Below, in pieces: positions 58,439 to 64,000 of a DNA stretch of 64,000 bases. Each line of letters opens with the position of its first letter. Positions within the stretch are counted from its first letter, which is position 1. Source of the DNA: Ophiura sarsii. Its lineage: Eukaryota; Echinodermata; Ophiuroidea; Amphilepidida; Ophiuridae. The DNA lies in the NCBI GenBank assembly GCA_035610835.1, contig CM069447.1:23237259-23301258 (forward strand). The letters run 5' to 3'. A model generated the notes under the pieces. The model searched no databases. It saw only the letters and a program-made list of their open reading frames with translations, and was not told the origin of the DNA. A program made the position numbers and the translations under genes.

Positions 58439-58611
58439 TATTCAATCACGTCGAAGACTATGAATGGAATATTATTTAAAACACGCCTTTCAAATGTAGC
58501 ATTGATAATAAAAGCTTACATAGTATCCTCAATATTAGGTAACCACCGAAGAATGACCTGTCCAATTTTTGCAACCAGACTCAAGACACTATTTATCATA
58601 TTTGTCGTATG

Positions 58612-59182
58612 TACAGTCATCAAAAAAAAGTATCTATACAGGTAATAAATGGGCTTCTAACTCTTAAACTATATATCCTACCTAAAAATATTAAATAATA
58701 AATTTGTTGAAAAATTTGTCTTCTTTAGTATGAGATATTGCACGCCAGGATCGGGTGATTATTGAGGGAGCGGCACTCAAAAATGTAAGGAGAAGTCCGA
58801 TTTTCATTTTCACATTTTTATTTTCTACACGCGGACCAATCTACGGGTACCTTATCGATTACCGGTAGTGCAATTGCGGGATGCATGCGCAGGTTGGACA
58901 TTCAGCCGTATTGTTCCGATGGATCAATACGCCACACACACGCTACATGTCATTCTCTCCCCCGTGTTGCGATGTAAAATGTGAATTTGAAATTGTGACT
59001 TTGCCTTACATTTTGGATTGTCGCTTCTTAGATATTCAACCGATTCTAGCGTGCAATATCTCATATTAAAGACGATAAATTTCTCAACAACTTTATAATT
59101 TAATATTTCTAGGTAGGATATATATATTTTAGAGTTAAAAGCACATTTATTACCTGTATAGTTACTTTTTTTGATGACTGTA
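58612..59182. mobile_element. TA-flanked foldback element
   Basis: TACAGTCATCAAAAAAAAGT and TACTTTTTTTGATGACTGTA ends; the arms continue through CAGGTAATAAATG / CATTTATTACCTG and ATGAGATATTGCACGC / GCGTGCAATATCTCAT. Confidence 0.85.
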
Positions 59183-59933
59183 TTTCTTCTTGGAGTAAAA
59201 TCAGAGGAGTGGATCGTAACGCTAGCACCGTCATAGTAGCGGTTTCGGGCTCATAATATTTTATTTGAAACAAATACAACACGGTCAATAGAGGTCTGTT
59301 TTGTATTTATTCCTGAAACGCTCCTGTTTCAAGTTTACGTATTTCCCGCGGTTAAGAGAAAATATTGAAAAGAGTATCTAGAATTATACCTGCCATGATT
59401 ATAACCAACGATGTGTCGTGTCGATAAATAAATATTCTTCAAATTTGTTCAGCTAGAAAAATTGTCACGCGTGATTGTGTTTTAACTCGTCGTATTGTAC
59501 TTTACCGTCAGGCCATCTAATTTTAAATACGCGTTTTGTAAACGAGTAAGAAGAAAAGAGCGAGGTGCGTGGTGCCCTGCGGTGTCAACTTGAACTGTAT
59601 TTTGTGAAATATTGTCGCAGCCGATGGTTTCTAAGATTGTATTGTACTTTTCCGTAAACGCTTATATAAGAGTATTTCAGGGATTTGTGGCCAGTGCCAG
59701 CGGCCGTACAAATGTCCTTATTTTATTTTTGCCAATTCCTAAAACTGTTTGCTCAATATCCATATAAAACGCAGTGAAGTGATTGCGTGAATCAAATGCA
59801 GGCTTGTCTCTGTTATGCAACTTGTTACCAATTATATATCATCGGCTATATTATTGTGTTCTTCACTACGCACAATTATACACCAGGAGCGAAGCCAATA
59901 ACTGAGATCAGGTAAGAACGTAAAATTAGGAGA

Positions 59934-60458
59934 TACACCCATCAAAATATGTAAGTTCCCCCCTAGCATATACTAGAATATTTCCAAAAATATTTGATGA
60001 ATTTAAATAATTGTCAGCTAGAAAGATGCACCCAATTGTTAGGCATATTTTGATACCAAATTTGTTGGCCTTGAGACAATGCAACGATAAGAAATGGTGC
60101 CATTTACCAATTTGTATACAGAAAAAAAAGTGGCACTAAATCTCACTGGTTATGGCTGGTTTTGTCCATAAAATTAACAAACAAGATTATGATCTGCTTA
60201 TTGATTATGATCTGCTTATTGATGTATGGACAATCTAGCCATAGCCGGTGCGATTTAATGCCACTTTTGTCTGTATAAAAATTGGTAAATGGCACAATTT
60301 CTTATCGTTGCATTGTCTCAAGGCCAACAAATTTGGTATCAAAATGTGCCTATTAATTGGGTGAATCTTTCTAGCTGACAATTATTTAAATTCATCAAAT
60401 ATTTTTGGAAATATTCTAGTATATGCTAGGGGGGAACTTGCATATTTTGATAGGTGTA
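59934..60458. mobile_element. Foldback element, near-perfect palindrome
   Basis: TACACCCATCAAAATATG and CATATTTTGATAGGTGTA ends; arms of about 230 bases are inverse. The centre has two direct copies of ATTATGATCTGCTTATTGAT. No coding. Confidence 0.85.
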
Positions 60459-61800
60459 CATACTAATCATAATCAATGAACCTGCATCTTAAAGGTGGGT
60501 GTTTAACTCATTTGAATTATATATCATTGTAAAGCTGGTGATCTCTAGATTTCAAATTTATTTGTTTCTGATTTCTTTTTCCATAGCCCCGTAAGCCCCT
60601 ATGCCCTTTTTCAAGTTTTCATTGACCATCCTCTCAAAAAAAAGAAATATCGACCATGTGAATCGCCGCCGTTTTGGTGACGTCATATTATGTACCAACA
60701 CGCTCACCCATTCCACACGGTCAACTCGCATGCACACTTGCTATTTAGTATTACCATATACAAAACAGATTTTCCTGAAACCTTTCCCAACTTTCAAGGT
60801 CTATCTCAACGATAACTGAACCAATACTAGGCATGTTTGTACTCATATCAATGCATTCCTTACGGTGATCCCAATTATGGGAACAAAATTCAATAAATTT
60901 GACATTTTTGAAACATTTTGTGCAACTTTGGAACTGTCGTCTTCAGACGTCTGCCGCTTGGAAAGTGTTAAATTAGACTGACGCGTGCATTGACATAAAC
61001 GTAAAGTGTCTGTAGTCTGATACTGGGTCGGGCAATTATATGCAGATTAAATATAAAAATGGACTCAACCTTGGGATTTCATTTCTACAAATCTGAGCAA
61101 AAAAGTTTGCAAACTATTTATTCTGGCAGAGGGGCTGTCAAAAGAATGGTTAGTTGGTTAAAATTGGTTCAGGAAAACATGTTATTTATGTTCATTTAGA
61201 TAACTATTCTAAGATCCGAACAAGATTTGTTATATTTCTCTAACAAGCTCTTTTGAACTTTACCATTGAATTAATGGCGCACACTCTAATCCGAACACCA
61301 CAAAAGCCTAGTGGTAGAGGAAAAGGTAGCTCATTAACATAATTTCCGTTACCCCTATCGTGTTGGAGCACGCGATTCGTGTAGTGGTGTAGTATTTGTT
61401 CTCCCCGATATGAATACCGCTGTTGGTAAATTAAAAACATGTGCTAAGTACTCTAATTAAGCAAAACAAAACTGCAGTCCCTAAAATTAGTTAATGGATA
61501 TGAAATGGATAGATGGGTTGCCCTTTTATAGCTTTGGAATCACGGGTATTAGCGGAACTCGTTTTTAGTGAAATCGATTTAATACCTGCAATCATTACAA
61601 TGACACCTAGTTTGTCAACATCATCGGTACTCAAATAAAATTGAATAGGGGTGTTGCTGTTTTAATTCATATATTATAGTTCTTTTGGAGAATAACAAAA
61701 ATCTCTGAATGTGTTGTTGTTGCATGGAGGCCTTAGTTTAAAGCTGGTTAAGGTGTAGTGCAATTCGCGAATAAACAAACAAACAAATACACAAACCATT
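60459..61800. other. Gene-free flank
   Basis: No reading frame, RNA gene or repeat could be supported; short open frames have no recognisable motif. Confidence 0.55.
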
Positions 61801-61807
61801 ACAACTA

Positions 61808-62585
61808 GGATGTCTGCTATCTACAGTAGATAGCACCCATATACTATTGCATTCATCACTTAGATATAACCCAATATTATTGCTTTCTTCAGCAGATAAA
61901 CACCCGGCGTTACATTTCTATCTTCAGTAGATAGTACACCCATTTACTATATTCAGTAGATAACCGTATGCTATGGTTTCATACTTCCCTATTGCTTTGT
62001 ATGGTTAAGTGCGTGTGATTTTTTTTAACATTTAGAGCAAACTGGTTCATTCAAATCGGGTTTTTTTTTATTGAAGATCTAGATGTCTCCTGCTGAAAAG
62101 CAATCACTTTTGTGTGTGGGGGAGGGGGGCATAACCGGCATTTTTCCCCGCTACAGGCCAATGTTATCTATCTAGGGAAGACAGGCTGCCTATATCCTAA
62201 GATCCGTGGTTTTAGCTCTAAATTGGTGGAAACAGTGAAATCGTGTAAAATGTTACCATTCATAAAAAAAACCTAGAGATTTTGGTCCTAACGTGGAGGA
62301 AGTAACCTACAAATGCCAAATTATGAAACATTTAGGTACATTTACAGCCCTGTTTACCTTTTCTAGGATGTTAAATTTAGACTTATGATGGAGTCTATTT
62401 TAAGTTAAAACAGATATTGCCAAAATACAAAATGTTATTTGGTGGTGTGTACTCTTATATTGCTATCTTAAGTAGATAGTATACTAATAAACTACATTGC
62501 TATCTTCAGATATCATATGCTATATTGCTATCTTCAGTAGATAGCATTCATGAATGATTACATTGATATCTTCACCCGAGCATGC
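61808..62585. repeat. Cluster of CTATCTTCAGTAGATAG palindromic motifs
   Basis: The motif or one-to-few-base variants occurs near 61812, 61889, 61918, 61951, 62462, 62498 and 62527. CTATCT and AGATAG are inverse around a TCAGT-like loop, so each copy can form a hairpin. Copies are irregularly spaced and often followed by CACCC or ATA(C/T)TA. I do not recognise it. Confidence 0.7.
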
Positions 62586-64000
62586 TATCCATATAAACAG
62601 CACCGTACGTGAATTTACACCTATTTTTAGTGTTATTTGTGTGCAACAGTTTCTAAACTTAATTAGGACCAGTCGGGATAGGAGAGTAAACGACATATTT
62701 ACAAAAAATAAAAAATATTTTTTTTTTATTTACATACATTCCAAATGTATGCCTTTTCAAAGATATGGACCAACCCGTTAGACCCCTAATTATCGTCCTT
62801 GCATGGGCGGGCCTCGAACTGGAGCTAGAGTAATTCGTCTATCATGTGCACCAATGTGTAGGAAGACTGCCTTATGCACTCGTAAAAAATAACACATTTC
62901 CATGATAGCCAACTATTATACACCAACTACAATTTAAATAAAGTTCTTGTTTTTAGTCACCCCTTTTTGTATCAAATGACACAAAACACGTAAACAAATG
63001 ACTTGGTGTAATTGACCCTGAAAAGGGGCTTTATTTTTATAAAGTCGTTTTTATTTGTTTATTTTATTCAAATGAAGAGTGATCGATTGATAATTATACA
63101 CACAAAGTTTATCGATCCTTGACCAATATTGTTTTAAGTGCATGGTTCAGTGGCAATTGAAATGGAAATTTAAGGCATAGGCCTATCATGGCTTGTTAAG
63201 GGGGAATCATTGATTGTTAAGTAAGTGACCTGCCATATGATATTTATATGCAGTTCAATGAGTCTAGCACTAGAGATCTACCTCCACGAGTCATTTGTAT
63301 TGACGGTGAATCAATTGCAAGATATTTTTTTAAAGTATCTTAAATACAAGTTAACCTCATTTAAAAAAGACCATCTAGATCTTGGCATAAATTTCACAGC
63401 ATTTAACGTGAGTTTTCCTCAGGATCCTCAACTGAGATAACAACCCGAAACCACAAACAAATTTAATGCCGCTAAAGAGATTGCTGAAACTGTGGGTGGC
63501 TTACGGGAAACAAAGTATACATACCAAAACGATGTCGTATCTCTTATAAGCATAAATTAGCCTATTTCAAATTAAATAATCCCGAAGTTAACATCAATAT
63601 AATCATGATAATGACTCGAGGTCATTCTAGACCAATTATAATGGACTATTCTGTATTTAGGCGTACTGTTTCCCGCCCGCGACCAATAATGAGAATGCCA
63701 AATATTGAATTATTTCATTTTTATTTAGGATTTTATGAAATTAATCATGTATATAGTTATAACATAATTAAATACAGACCTCGATATTGGTTGCGATCGC
63801 TTGTTTCAAAGGGGAAAAAATATAGACATCTCGTCCCTTTTCCAAACATGAAACTGTTAATTCATAACTTCATTTGAAATCGATATCCTTATTGTCAAGT
63901 AGCTAGCTTTGATTATGCTTCTAAAAGTATTCAATAGAATAACCTTGTCAGTCCCGAACTCGTCCGTAGCTGGTCAGAAGTCACAAACTGGTCCAAAAAA
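62586..64000. other. Gene-free right flank
   Basis: AT-rich DNA. The longest open frame (63605-63877) has no recognisable domain, no splice partner and unremarkable composition, so it is not called. No repeat with a partner in the window was found. Confidence 0.5.

Noticed and set aside
62780..62880. Possible tRNA-like sequence around GGCCTCGAACTGGAGC
   Set aside because: No convincing A-box or pairing stems; it could be chance or a very old SINE.
63605..63877. 90-codon + strand frame near the right edge
   Set aside because: No recognisable motif, no coding-like splice context, and ordinary AT-rich surroundings.
52580..64000. Possible kinase or phosphatase exons downstream that might complete copy B
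   Set aside because: The last exon ends in a stop and no GXGXXG, HRDLAARN, DFG or HCxAGxGR motif was seen in any frame in the rest of the window.

Overview
The window is eukaryotic and almost certainly from a marine invertebrate deuterostome (echinoderm or hemichordate is my best guess; the sequence alone does not fix the phylum). Coding sequence is broken into short exons with GT-AG introns, and most exons are symmetric phase 1-1 units encoding one extracellular domain each. The surrounding DNA is AT-rich, full of microsatellites, foldback DNA transposons and decayed LINE/Penelope-type reverse transcriptases. There is no sign of operons, bacterial genes or CRISPR.

Two tandem paralogous genes lie on the + strand. 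Copy A runs from 979 (first exon off the left edge) to 15643. Copy B runs from 25922 (complete, with signal-peptide exon) to 52501. Both encode a single-pass receptor whose N-terminal half follows the order of the vertebrate Tie/TEK angiopoietin receptors (Ig-like, Ig-like, then EGF-like modules that align well with Tie EGF1-3). It continues with fibronectin type III (FN3) domains and a membrane-proximal module resembling the last extracellular domain of type IIB receptor tyrosine phosphatases (PTPRK/M/T/U). After one transmembrane helix comes only a ~100-residue tail with several candidate phosphotyrosine motifs. Neither a kinase nor a phosphatase domain is present. B is predicted at about 1038 residues with four FN3 domains; A is shorter and has lost two FN3 exons.

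The pair records its own decay and remodelling. A has an FN3 pseudoexon fused to a 650-bp trinucleotide/hexanucleotide array, an in-frame TAA in its first retained FN3 exon, and a remnant of an EGF repeat left in an intron. B has two relic exon duplicates (Ig1-like and EGF1-like), an extra EGF unit inside one exon, and a TAG that cuts off 25 codons of tail still recognisable downstream. A conserved 12-nt microexon sits between the EGF and FN3 blocks in both.

Layout: 1-978, intron or flank of A with a TTAA-flanked foldback element; 979-15643, gene A with introns holding nested foldback elements (5.6-6.5 kb), RT fragments (7.06-7.76 and 13.47-14.79 kb) and diverged tandem repeats; 15644-25921, intergenic repeats, including a tandem array with an occupied and an empty TTAA site side by side and a Penelope-like RT fragment; 25922-52501, gene B with introns carrying a 3.4-kb TIR element with an L2/CR1-like LINE nested inside, tRNA-derived repeats and a Tc1/mariner transposase remnant; 52580-64000, gene-free flank with a tandem duplication and at least six further foldback elements. 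No other gene could be supported.
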